64,000 nucleotides of DNA from the NCBI GenBank assembly GCA_021173225.1, contig JAJOLK010000015.1, positions 1 to 64,000 of the forward strand, read 5' to 3'. Position numbers and translations under genes: made by a program. This document shows positions 54,517 through 62,790 of the stretch, piece after piece. Numbering within the stretch: the first letter of the stretch is position 1; every line of letters starts with the position of its first letter. The stretch is from Phycisphaerales bacterium PN19_bin_20 (GTDB lineage Bacteria; Planctomycetota; Phycisphaerae; Phycisphaerales; UBA1924). Below the pieces are notes generated by a model that was not told the origin of the DNA, ran no database searches, and was given only the letters and a program-made list of their open reading frames with translations.

Positions 54517-56709
54517 TCAGGGCTCGTCCGGTGGATCGACCGGAACATCGGGCAGGACTACCAGCGTCTTGGCCAGCAGATCACCGGCGTGGCGGAATGA
54601 GCCGTCGAGGAACATCATCATTCCGATCGGCGGGAGGCACCAGCGGACCAGGTTGCGGACCAGGGCCTGACCGAAGGTCGGCTCGCCGGGAACCCACGCT
54701 GGCCCGGAGGTCGGCGTGATGGACGCGGTGGTGGTGGGTGTGTTGCTAGCTACGCCAGCCGGGCCGGCGCGGCGCATGGAGCTGACGCGCAGGCCCATGG
54801 CGAACTTGCCGATGGAGCGACCAAAGAGCGCCTCGCTGACGGTGCAGTGCACGCAGCAGGCCATCAGCGCGCCCAGCAGAGGTGCCAAGCCGCCGCTGGC
54901 GAGGCTCTGAACGCTGAGCAGGCCGATGGGCGACTGGCCCAGTGCCGCGCCCACGAGCGTCAGGCCAACCATCAGATCAATCGCGCCGGCGAACATACGG
55001 CGTCCAGGTGTGCCCAGCGAGCAATGAGGCGGAAGGCTGACGCTCGTGGGCCCGTCGCTGCGGACAACGAACACCAGCGTCACCGCGCCGATGCCCAGCA
55101 GCACCAGCCAAAGCATCTGCATGTCATGACGCGAGACGGGCCCGTCGGCGTGCGCGGCGGTCGCGTCAGCCATGACCAGCCCGGACGCCAGCGAAACTTC
55201 AGTAACGCTCAGTCGCGCGATGTCAGGGATCGGGCCGCGGGCCAGAAGCGAGCCGCGGGCGCGCTGCGTTGTGCGGGGTGCTGTCGCGCTGATGACGGCG
55301 AGGCGCGAAAGGCCATCGAGGCCAGCAACGCCTACCAGCGGGCCGGGCACGCGAAGGCGTGCCAACGGGGCTTGCTGGGGCGTGGGGGTTTTGTCGCTGT
55401 TCGCGGTTGAGCCCGAAAAGCCTTGGCCTCGGTCGCTGGGCCGCAGGTCGTAAATGAGCACCTCTAGCGCGCCGGGCGGACCAACTTTGGCCCCACCGAC
55501 GGCTGGGCTTTGAGGATCGGCTGATCGCGCTGCACCAGACTCTGGCGCGAGGCCGCTGTCGGGCGCAAGTTGGACCAGCGCGGCGTACAGGCGTCCGTCC
55601 ACACGCAGCACATCGGTGCGGAGTCCATCGGCGACCGGGCTAGCGACCGCGCTGGGTGCGCCGCTGGGTGCGGCGGGCTGTTCGAGGAACGTCACCATCG
55701 AGCTGGCCACGCTCGCTGGCAGGTCAACCTCGGCGGCGGGAGTGGCGGGCCACGTGACCGTCAGCGCGGTGGGCGCGGGTGTGCTTGACGCATCGCGGTC
55801 TTGGTCTCTCGCCGCGGCGCGGCGAACAGCGCGCGGTGCCGCGCCGGGTGAAAGGTCTTCGGCGGGCGGCGCGCTGATGCTTGCTGCCGTGTCTGTCGAT
55901 TGGGCAGGCTTCGTCGCATCACTCGGGCCTGTGGGTCGTGTGAATTCGCCGACGTGGAGCGCGAGCCGCGGCACTTGGCCAGCGAGCGGCTGAAGCATCG
56001 CGCCGAGCGCCAGGCCGCGCTGGTCTGCAAGCAGCACCAGAGCCTCGGCCTGCGCGGTGCCCGGCGGCAACGGCAGTTCAACCCAGCGGTCAATGTCCAA
56101 GATCGCCAGCCGCCAACGCTCGGGCGGTGTGTCACCGGTCACGTAAGGATTTGTGGGATCGAGTGCGAGCAGGGCCGCGGGCCCACGCGCGGTCCCGATG
56201 AGGCCGATGACGCGCCCGTCGCCCGTCAGCGGCGCGAGCGCCTCGAGCCGCCCGGCAGGCGTGTACGTCCAGCTTCCCGGGGTGATCATCGCGCTGGCGG
56301 CGTGGGTCCACAGCGTGCGTTTGGCCTGCGCGTCGGTCCCGCCAACGGTCAGAAGGTAAAGGCGCCCGTCCCACGCGGCGGCGTGCGAATAGAGACCCAT
56401 GACCGGCAGCACAAGGCGGGCGGCACCGGCGCGGGCCCGGGGGCCATCGCCTCGCGCGGGCAGATGTACAACGTCGGCCACTCCCGGCCCCTGCGGGAGC
56501 AGGCTCCACGCGTGGCCTGACCGGTTCGGCCCGCCGAGCCAGAGGTCACTGGTGACTATCAATCGCGAGGGCGCAGTTACGTCATCGCTCGCCTGCTCGG
56601 GCTGAGACGGCTGGAGCTGTCGCTGAGCGGCAATTGCCCGTGTGAGACCCGCCGTCAGCGTCAGCATGCAGGCCAGAAGCAGAAGACCCCTGGGGATGAA
56701 GCTGGTCAT
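54517..56709 (-). CDS. Signal-peptide protein with C-terminal RDD membrane domain
   Basis: 730 residues. Signal peptide (GLLLLACMLTLTAGLTRAIA) and a long periplasmic part (30-510), beta-rich with short Trp/Gly-bearing strands (VTSDLWLGGPNRSGHAWSLL, RLYLLTVGGTD, WRLAILDIDRWVELPLPPGT) that suggest a propeller. After a helix (about 515-540, MLWLVLLGIGAVTLVFVV) comes an RDD domain: GRRMFAGAIDLMVGLTLVGAALGQ...EALFGRSIGKFAMGLRVSSM...GEPTFGQALVRNLVRWCLPPIGMMMFLDGSFRHAGDLLAKTLVV. The RDD signature Arg, Asp, Asp are present. Overlaps the lipoprotein gene by ATGA. Function unknown; a sensor or transport component is possible. Confidence 0.8.
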   Translation of the reverse strand: MTSFIPRGLLLLACMLTLTAGLTRAIAAQRQLQPSQPEQASDDVTAPSRLIVTSDLWLGGPNRSGHAWSLLPQGPGVADVVHLPARGDGPRARAGAARLVLPVMGLYSHAAAWDGRLYLLTVGGTDAQAKRTLWTHAASAMITPGSWTYTPAGRLEALAPLTGDGRVIGLIGTARGPAALLALDPTNPYVTGDTPPERWRLAILDIDRWVELPLPPGTAQAEALVLLADQRGLALGAMLQPLAGQVPRLALHVGEFTRPTGPSDATKPAQSTDTAASISAPPAEDLSPGAAPRAVRRAAARDQDRDASSTPAPTALTVTWPATPAAEVDLPASVASSMVTFLEQPAAPSGAPSAVASPVADGLRTDVLRVDGRLYAALVQLAPDSGLAPESGAARSADPQSPAVGGAKVGPPGALEVLIYDLRPSDRGQGFSGSTANSDKTPTPQQAPLARLRVPGPLVGVAGLDGLSRLAVISATAPRTTQRARGSLLARGPIPDIARLSVTEVSLASGLVMADATAAHADGPVSRHDMQMLWLVLLGIGAVTLVFVVRSDGPTSVSLPPHCSLGTPGRRMFAGAIDLMVGLTLVGAALGQSPIGLLSVQSLASGGLAPLLGALMACCVHCTVSEALFGRSIGKFAMGLRVSSMRRAGPAGVASNTPTTTASITPTSGPAWVPGEPTFGQALVRNLVRWCLPPIGMMMFLDGSFRHAGDLLAKTLVVLPDVPVDPPDEP

Positions 56710-57716
56710 GGCGCGCCGCCCACACTACGACCATCGGCAGCGCCGCCGCCAGAAGCGCCGCCAGAAGCGCCGCCAGAAGCGCCGCCAGAAGCACCGGCGC
56801 CAGAGTCAACGCCAGAGTTGGGCACGCGGGCGGGCAGGTCAAGGTCGTAGAGCAGCCCGACGTTCATCTGGTTGAGCAGGGCCGGGAGGCTGAAGGCGTC
56901 GGGGCTCATGCGGCGGACACCGTCTTGCAAGTCGGAGAGGTCAAGCGTGATCAGTGAGCCGCTGGCGGCGTGCGCGATGCGGACGCGCTTGGCCATCTGG
57001 GCCGTCTCGCCGCGCCCGGTCAGCGCAACGGTGTCGTAGTCTTCAAGGCTGGCAACGATGTCAGGCTCGCCGCGCGGATTGAACAGCTCAACTTGCACGC
57101 AGCGCCCGCTGGCGGCGTCAAGCCATGTGCGTTGGCGTGTGCCGCGGCGATCAATGCTGGTGGTCAGGCCGACTAATCGACCGTCATTTGAGGCCTGGAT
57201 CGCGCCGCCGCTCTGTGGCAGCTCGCGGATGCCCAGCAGGCCGGTGAGCTCGACCGGAGGCACGACCACGCCGTAAGAGCGGGCCCGGCTCTGCTGATAG
57301 AGCCCGTGCCGGCCCGCAAACGCGACGCGCTGGTCGCCGGTCAGGTCGATCCACCAATAGCGCTGCGGGTCGCAGCCGATCCAGACGAAGGTCTCGCCAA
57401 CCTTGCCGATGTTCAGCGCGACGCGGTCGGGCTGCTGGATCTGCAATCGCCCCTCGCCTTGCTCGCTGCGCTGGCGACCATCGGCGTCGGTCCAGCGCAG
57501 GCGGACGACAGCGTTGGCCCAGACCTGGCGCAGCTCGGCCACGCCGGCGTTGTGCCGCGCGGCCCAGAGGTCGTAGCGGAGCGTGGCAGGATCGACCAGC
57601 ACCGGCGGCAGGTCGGCGTCACGCCCGTTGCGATTGCATGCGGCGAGCGCCGCGGCGAGGACGGTCAAGATGATCGCCAGCAGCCCGCGCGGGGCCAAGA
57701 GTCGCGGGTTGTTCAC
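56706..57716 (-). CDS. Lipoprotein, LolA-like beta fold candidate
   Basis: 336 residues; start GTG 57716 overlaps the previous gene stop by GTGA. A lipobox LAACN closes the signal peptide (GLLAIILTVLAAALAAC), giving a lipid-anchored protein. The mature part is beta-rich: VRLRWTDADGRQRSEQGEGRLQIQQPDRVALNIGKVGETFVWIGCDPQRYWWIDLTGDQRVAFAG, which reads like an outer-membrane lipoprotein carrier or DUF4292-type antiparallel sheet. It ends with GASG repeats coded by a 12-bp tandem repeat. Co-translated with the RDD protein downstream (ATGA), so the two may act together in the envelope. Confidence 0.75.
   Translation of the reverse strand: MNNPRLLAPRGLLAIILTVLAAALAACNRNGRDADLPPVLVDPATLRYDLWAARHNAGVAELRQVWANAVVRLRWTDADGRQRSEQGEGRLQIQQPDRVALNIGKVGETFVWIGCDPQRYWWIDLTGDQRVAFAGRHGLYQQSRARSYGVVVPPVELTGLLGIRELPQSGGAIQASNDGRLVGLTTSIDRRGTRQRTWLDAASGRCVQVELFNPRGEPDIVASLEDYDTVALTGRGETAQMAKRVRIAHAASGSLITLDLSDLQDGVRRMSPDAFSLPALLNQMNVGLLYDLDLPARVPNSGVDSGAGASGGASGGASGGASGGGAADGRSVGGAP
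56742..56790 (-). repeat. 12-bp tandem repeats coding GASG units
   Basis: CGCCGCCAGAAG is repeated four times in frame at the 3' end of the lipoprotein gene. On the minus strand it codes Gly-Ala-Ser-Gly units. Confidence 0.95.
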
Positions 57717-58426
57717 GCGCGGGCCTCCGTGCTGGCGTGCGGTGCGGGATCGGGATTCTCGATTTCATTCGCTGGGGCGGTGCCGGTGGTAGGTTCGGCG
57801 GCGGGATCAGCGCCAGGTCTAGTGGCAGCAGTCTCAGGCTCATCAGCGCCCTGACACATCGACTCAAGCTGCCCGAGCAGCTCGGCAATCGCGGTGTCAC
57901 TCAGGCTCGGGTCGTGCACGTGGATCAGCGGCGGGCCCTGCGGCGGCCTGGGCGTCCCACGGACACGCACGAGCATGTCCGCGTTGCGTGTGCCCTCGTG
58001 GGCCAGGACGCGCCGGCGGATCAGCAGCAGCGCGAGCACCATGCGCAGGCCCGCTCGGGCCGGCCCGCTCTGCTGGGTCTGCGTAAACAGATCGAGCATT
58101 GCCTCGTCATCAAGGATCGCCTTGGGCTTTTCTTGCCCCGTCGCCACCTGCGAGCGCCACGCGCCCACGAGCCGCCCGGGCTCGAACAATCGCCCTTGCG
58201 GCTCGGCGGCGTCCCACACCTCGAGCGCGTAGTCGCGCCGCTCAGGTTTACCGAGCGCGTGCGTTGAGGCCGTGGGCACAGCGTGCGCAGGAAGGTCGGC
58301 AGGAGGGTTAAGAGGAGGATCGAGAAGAGCGGCGACATACTTCTCGCCCGCGACCAGCACTCGCCCGGTGGCTGAGCAGCGTCTTTGCGGGCGTCCGATG
58401 GTGTATGAACCCGTCCATGCGTTCAT
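57713..58426 (-). CDS. Hypothetical cytoplasmic protein
   Basis: 237 residues; ATG at 58426 in a compact context. No known domain. The first 30 residues include RRCSATGRVLVAGEKYVAALL, a possible small zinc- or nucleotide-binding motif with a single cysteine, and the middle (QEKPKAILDDEAMLDLFTQTQQSGPARAGLRMVLALLLIRRRVLAHEG) is helical. The C-terminus is acidic and Pro/Ala-rich. First gene in a trio with the lipoprotein and the RDD protein, coupled by GTGA. The conserved-looking order suggests an envelope or regulatory module, but there is no direct evidence for function. Confidence 0.6.
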   Translation of the reverse strand: MNAWTGSYTIGRPQRRCSATGRVLVAGEKYVAALLDPPLNPPADLPAHAVPTASTHALGKPERRDYALEVWDAAEPQGRLFEPGRLVGAWRSQVATGQEKPKAILDDEAMLDLFTQTQQSGPARAGLRMVLALLLIRRRVLAHEGTRNADMLVRVRGTPRPPQGPPLIHVHDPSLSDTAIAELLGQLESMCQGADEPETAATRPGADPAAEPTTGTAPANEIENPDPAPHASTEARA

Positions 58427-58473
58427 GGCTTGAGTGTAACGCGCAGGCCGAGGCGGGGCGTGACGCGCCAGGC

Positions 58474-59919
58474 TCAGCCCACGGGCATCTCCCAGCTCAG
58501 GCGGACTGGCCCGGAAGCGGGGTTCAGCGCGAACCAGAGCATCGCGAGCGCGGAGACGCACGCGCGGTGCCGCACATCGTTGCGGTCACCGGTAAACAGG
58601 AATGTGCGGACGTCCACGGCATGAAACCCCTGTGCAAAGGTCTGCTGTGTTTGGGGCTGATGTGCTTGGCCATGCTGTGGCTGGAGCTGCTGCGCGTCGC
58701 GCTTAGCACTCTCAGCGTCTACCTCCAGCGTCCGGCGCGCAACGGCGATCACGACGGTCCCGGCGGGCTTGGCGTCAGTCCCGCCGCCCGGCCCAGCGAC
58801 GCCGGTGATTGAGAGGGCCCAATCGGCCCGGCAGGCGCGCGCCGCGCCGGTGGCCATGGCCGCCGCGACGGGCACGCTGACGGCCCCGTGCTGCGCGAGC
58901 AGTTCCGCTGGCACGCCGAGCAAGCCTTGCTTGAGCTGGTTGCTGTAACTGATGACGCCGCCCAGCATCGCGGCGGAAGAGCCGGGCACGCCGGTCAGCA
59001 GCGCGCCAAGAAGCCCGCCGGTGCAGCTTTCAGCGAGGGCGAGGCGCTGATCGGCACCGCGCAGGCGCTCGAGCACCGCCGCGGCAAGCACAGCGTCTGA
59101 CGGCGTTGCACCCTCGGCCCCGCCGCCTAAAGCGCTCGCAAAGAGGTTCGGGCCAAGCAACTCGCGGACGGCGGCCTGGTCTGCATTCAGCAGCACTGCG
59201 CCCGCGGCCGCGTCGTCACCCTCGTAGCGATGGCGAAGCGTAAGGATGCCGCCGCTGGCGGTCATGCCCAGCAGCGGCGTGCGGTCGCGCGCCGTCAGAG
59301 CACCAAGGCGCGCGGCGCACTCGGCCTCGGGCATACCAAGCACGTAACCCAGTCGGGTCAGGACGACCCGCGACGGTCGCAGCAACGGCTCTGCGTGCGC
59401 GTGCCACATGGGCATCAGCTCGTTCGGCGGTCCGGGAAGCGCCAGCACGTCGCAACTGTGGGAGCCGTCAGAAGCTGGTAGGTTGAGCGTCAAGTACAGG
59501 CCCGGCGCGGTGCCGAAGTCGTTGGGCAGGCAGCGCGCGCGGGCGGGGCGCTGGGTCTGGCGGAGTTGGCGGGCGTTGACGCTTCGCCCGCGCGTGGAGA
59601 GCTTCTCGGTCAGCGCCTGGGCCTGCGCAGGATCATCAACAATCGCGTCTCCGCTGACCATGCACAGCGCTGCGCGGGTCAGGTCGCCATCGGTCGGACC
59701 GAGCCCGCCGGTCATCACCAGTACATCGGCCTTGGCGGTCAGGCGCACTATCGCACTCGCCAGCTCCGCAAGCTCGTCACCGACGGCGGCGATCTCAACT
59801 ACGCGGACGCCACGGTCGGTCAGGCGCTGGGCCAGCCATCGTGCGTTGGTATCTTGCAACTGGCCGAGGACCAGCTCGTCGCCAGTGCTCAGGATGGCCG
59901 CGGTACGGTGCGAACGCAT
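58474..59919 (-). CDS. cinA: CinA-like competence/damage-inducible protein
   Basis: 481 residues; ATG 59919 with GGAG nine bases upstream (longer frames add only unconserved sequence). N-terminal MoCF_biosynth-like domain: ILSTGDELVLGQLQDTNARWLAQRL, VLVMTGGLGPTDGDLTR, ALPGPPNELMPMWHAHAEPLL. C-terminal CinA amidase domain: LALAESCTGGLLGALLTGVPGSSAAMLGGVISYSNQLKQGLLGVP and SITGVAGPGGGTDAKPAGTVVIAV. In this family the two domains act in ADP-ribose/nicotinamide mononucleotide recycling. A Gln/His-rich stretch (QQLQPQHGQAHQPQTQQT) extends the amidase loop near the end. Just downstream of pyk. Confidence 0.9.
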   Translation of the reverse strand: MRSHRTAAILSTGDELVLGQLQDTNARWLAQRLTDRGVRVVEIAAVGDELAELASAIVRLTAKADVLVMTGGLGPTDGDLTRAALCMVSGDAIVDDPAQAQALTEKLSTRGRSVNARQLRQTQRPARARCLPNDFGTAPGLYLTLNLPASDGSHSCDVLALPGPPNELMPMWHAHAEPLLRPSRVVLTRLGYVLGMPEAECAARLGALTARDRTPLLGMTASGGILTLRHRYEGDDAAAGAVLLNADQAAVRELLGPNLFASALGGGAEGATPSDAVLAAAVLERLRGADQRLALAESCTGGLLGALLTGVPGSSAAMLGGVISYSNQLKQGLLGVPAELLAQHGAVSVPVAAAMATGAARACRADWALSITGVAGPGGGTDAKPAGTVVIAVARRTLEVDAESAKRDAQQLQPQHGQAHQPQTQQTFAQGFHAVDVRTFLFTGDRNDVRHRACVSALAMLWFALNPASGPVRLSWEMPVG

Positions 59920-59954
59920 GTCGTGATGCTCCGAGCTTGGTCCGGGTGTGGGCG

Positions 59955-61523
59955 TTAGAACGCGTGGAAGCCGCTGTCGGTGCTGCCAACATAGTGAATT
60001 ATCAGCGCCGAGGCTGGGGCCTGCACGCCCAGGGGCCGGCCCGCGATGAGCACGACCGGCTCGCCGAGCTTGGCCCACTCGCGCGTGAGCAGGTCGTGAT
60101 CCACCGCGCGGTTCCACGCGGCGAGGCTTGAATCCGGCGGCGGGTCCATACGCAGGGCGATGACGCCTTTGAGCAGGGCCATGCGTCGCGTCTCGCGAAC
60201 GCTGCTGGAATACGCGATGATCGGGATGCCCGGGCTGGTCTGCGAAAGGTAACGGGCCGTCCCGCCGCGCTGGCTCCAGCACACGATGAGCTTCGCGCGC
60301 ACGTCACGCGCCACATACCAAGCCCCGTGCGCGAGGCTGGCGGTGCGGTAGCCCGAAGCCAGCACCTTCAGCGGCGGGCTGGCGACCGCCGGGGCGCTCT
60401 CACGCGACCACGCCTCTGCGTGCTCGATGATCCGGCGCATGGTCTCAACCGTCACGACCGGATACTGGCCCGCGGCGGTCTCAGCACTGAGCATCACCGC
60501 GTCGGCGCCCTGAAAGATCGCCGTCGCCACGTCGCCCGCCTCGGCCCGCGTGGGCATCGGGCTGATGATCATGCTCTCGAGCATCTGCGTCGCGACGATG
60601 CAGGGCTTCCCGAAGGCGTCGGCGGCGGCGACGATCCGCTTCTGCGCCACCGGCACCTGCGCGATGTCCATCTCTACGCCCAGGTCGCCGCGTGCGACCA
60701 TCAGCCCGTCGCTGGCGGCGGCGATTTCTTCGAGGTTTGTCAGCGCCTGGGGCTTCTCGATCTTGGCGATCACCGGGATGCTCGCGCCCCCGGCGATGCC
60801 ACCGGCGTTGCCGTCCACGCTGCACATGCCGTCGAGCTTGTCCTTGAGCTCGCGGACCTCGGCCGCGCTGCGCACGAAGCTCAGGGCCAGGAAGTCAAGC
60901 CCATAACGCACGGCCCACTCAACGCACGTCCAGTCGCGCGGCGTCAGCGCGGGAATCGCAAGCTCCGTCTGCGGCAGGTTGATCCCCTTACCGCTGGTAA
61001 CCAAACCACCGGTAATCACTCGGCAGCGCAGCACGCCCGCGACGCCGCGGGCCCGCGCACCGTCGCCGGGCTCGGGCTCGACGGCCAGCGCCCGGATCGC
61101 TCCGTCATTGATCAGCACCTTGTGCCCCGGGCGCACGTCACGACAGATGCCCGCGTAAGTGCAGTCAAAGACCGCCGGCCCGCGGGCCGCGGCACCGGGC
61201 TCGAGCGCTGACGCCGTGCCAGAGCCGGGAACGATCAGGAAGTCGTCGCCCGCCGAGACCCGAACGCCGCCGTCAGCAACGGTGCCGATGCGGATCTTCG
61301 GGCCCGGCAAGTCACCAAGGACGCCCACGGGCACGCCGCGGTCCTCAGCCGCGCTGCGGATGACGCTGAGTCGGCGGAGGTGGTCTTCGAGGGTCCCGTG
61401 GCTGAAGTTCAGTCGAAAGCAGGCCACCCCCGCGTCGATGAGCTTGCCGATGACTTCATACGACTCGCTGGCCGGCCCGACTGTGGCGAGAATCTTGGCG
61501 AGTGTTGGTCGGGGGCTGGGCAT
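59955..61523 (-). CDS. pyk: Pyruvate kinase
   Basis: Catalyses the last step of glycolysis, phosphoenolpyruvate to pyruvate with ATP formation. Family features: LAKILATVGPASES at the start, RLNFSHG (binding arginine and histidine), GDLPGPKIRIG, ARGDLGVEM (metal ligand region), and PTRAEAGDVATAIFQGADAVMLSAETAAGQYPVVTVETM. It has 522 residues from the ATG at 61523. A GTG at 61565 that overlaps the SpoIIE-type gene stop by GTGA would add 14 residues and might be the true coupled start. The C-terminal domain matches normal effector-domain length. Confidence 0.92.
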   Translation of the reverse strand: MPSPRPTLAKILATVGPASESYEVIGKLIDAGVACFRLNFSHGTLEDHLRRLSVIRSAAEDRGVPVGVLGDLPGPKIRIGTVADGGVRVSAGDDFLIVPGSGTASALEPGAAARGPAVFDCTYAGICRDVRPGHKVLINDGAIRALAVEPEPGDGARARGVAGVLRCRVITGGLVTSGKGINLPQTELAIPALTPRDWTCVEWAVRYGLDFLALSFVRSAAEVRELKDKLDGMCSVDGNAGGIAGGASIPVIAKIEKPQALTNLEEIAAASDGLMVARGDLGVEMDIAQVPVAQKRIVAAADAFGKPCIVATQMLESMIISPMPTRAEAGDVATAIFQGADAVMLSAETAAGQYPVVTVETMRRIIEHAEAWSRESAPAVASPPLKVLASGYRTASLAHGAWYVARDVRAKLIVCWSQRGGTARYLSQTSPGIPIIAYSSSVRETRRMALLKGVIALRMDPPPDSSLAAWNRAVDHDLLTREWAKLGEPVVLIAGRPLGVQAPASALIIHYVGSTDSGFHAF

Positions 61524-61561
61524 GAGGCAAACGTAGCGGGCGCCTGGCGGCGCGGGGTTGG

Positions 61562-62533
61562 TCACACGTCCATCGCCCCGCGCCCCACATGCCGCTCCGC
61601 CGCGGGCACAATACTCCCGACGATGTTCGCCACGCTGATCTCAGGCCACGCGGGCGTACGCCCGCCCAGGGGCCAGCGGATGATGTCGCCAAAGAACCTC
61701 ACACTGGCCCAGAGCCGTTCGCCAAGGCTCGCGCCGCGGCTGGTGCCGGTGGCCCGCAGCACCAGCACCGTTACATCGTCGCCCAGTTCGCTTGTGCCAG
61801 CCCAATCAAGCACGGCGTTGTAAAGCCCGCTGGCCATCCGCTCTGGCTCAGTCGCGTCAAGGCCTTGCATCAGCTTTACCAGCCCCTCAGTGCCAAGCAT
61901 CTCGCCGCTCGCACGCGAGGCCTCAATCAGGCTGTCGCTATACAGCACGCACAGGTCGCCGGGCGTCGTGCGAAACTCGACCGGCGGGTATGGCGTGTCT
62001 CCAAACACCCCGAGCGGAAGGCCCGGGGGCGTGCCGCCCGCTGAGCTTGCGCTCGACGGCGGCGCGGGCATCTCTCGCCAGCGGTTTATGGCGTTGTTGA
62101 ACAGCAGCGGACGCGGGTGGCCCGCCAACGTGATGCTCAGCGCGCCGGTGGGGGCGAAGTACGTCACGCCCACGGCCGTAGCGAACACGCCGCTGGAAGT
62201 CAGGCTCTCAAACGCGGCGTTCAGTCTTTCGATGAACTCGCGCTGCTCGACATGGTTCATGTACCGGCGCATCAGCGTGCGGAGCTGGACGGCAATCGGC
62301 GCGACCTTCACGCCATGCCCGCTCACGTCGGCCAGCAGCAGCCTGGAGATTCGCCCGGTGCCGCACGAGCTGACCAGGTGCACATCGCCGCCCGCATCGG
62401 CGCGTTGATACGGCCTGGCAAGGATCCAGGCGTCCATCCCGTGCATGGCGACGGCCTGATCGGTCAGACCGTGCCCGCCCCAGACCTCGGTGCAGGCCAT
62501 CATGTGGGCTGGGTTTGGTTCTTGGGCGTTCAT
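61562..62533 (-). CDS. SpoIIE/PP2C-type serine phosphatase
   Basis: 323 residues. PP2C-like phosphatase of the SpoIIE/RsbU group: RADAGGDVHLVSSCGTGRISRLLLADVSGHGVKVAPIAVQLRTLMR carries the metal-binding aspartate (GGD) and DVSGHG; AVGVTYFAPTGALSITLAGHPRPLLF, LCVLYSDSLIEA and GDDVTVLVLR follow the family order with the final metal aspartate pair. No sensor domain precedes the catalytic part. The last 50 residues (WASVRFFGDIIRWPLGG...) are extra. The ATG is at 62533. It is coupled to pyk and starts about 200 bases after a minus-strand TATAAT. It may control an anti-sigma-type partner; none is seen. Confidence 0.85.
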   Translation of the reverse strand: MNAQEPNPAHMMACTEVWGGHGLTDQAVAMHGMDAWILARPYQRADAGGDVHLVSSCGTGRISRLLLADVSGHGVKVAPIAVQLRTLMRRYMNHVEQREFIERLNAAFESLTSSGVFATAVGVTYFAPTGALSITLAGHPRPLLFNNAINRWREMPAPPSSASSAGGTPPGLPLGVFGDTPYPPVEFRTTPGDLCVLYSDSLIEASRASGEMLGTEGLVKLMQGLDATEPERMASGLYNAVLDWAGTSELGDDVTVLVLRATGTSRGASLGERLWASVRFFGDIIRWPLGGRTPAWPEISVANIVGSIVPAAERHVGRGAMDV

Positions 62534-62733
62534 CGGTGCGGCGGCCGGTGCGGGTCTCTGGAGGGTAAGGCGATCATCACCGGTGGGTCGCTGGACGGGG
62601 CCGTGCCTTGCGGTAAACGGCGGGTGTTCGGGTGCGAAATCAGGCTGTTGCGGCCCGACCCATCCAGCGACGCAACCACTAGGGATAGTCGCCGCACGAG
62701 GGCTCGCGACGGCGGTTTTCGGTATGCTTGTAG

Positions 62734-62739
62734 ATTATA
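62734..62739 (-). promoter_or_regulatory. Perfect minus-strand TATAAT upstream of the SpoIIE-type gene
   Basis: The complement of ATTATA at 62734-62739. A suitable -35 partner is weak (AGTGTG at 17-base spacing), so this is a tentative promoter for the SpoIIE-type phosphatase-pyk-cinA group, giving a leader of about 190 bases. Confidence 0.4.
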
Positions 62740-62754
62740 CTGTGGGCGTTTGTG

Positions 62755-62784
62755 GTCACACTGATTCGTGAATCTGTTTATAAT
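62755..62784 (+). promoter_or_regulatory. Candidate plus-strand promoter for the noncoding region
   Basis: GTCACA (62755-62760), 18-base spacer and perfect TATAAT (62779-62784) read to the right, 40 bases from the minus-strand TATAAT. Transcription from about 62790 would run into the hairpin-rich region before ileS. Confidence 0.5.
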
Positions 62785-62790
62785 CTGCAG

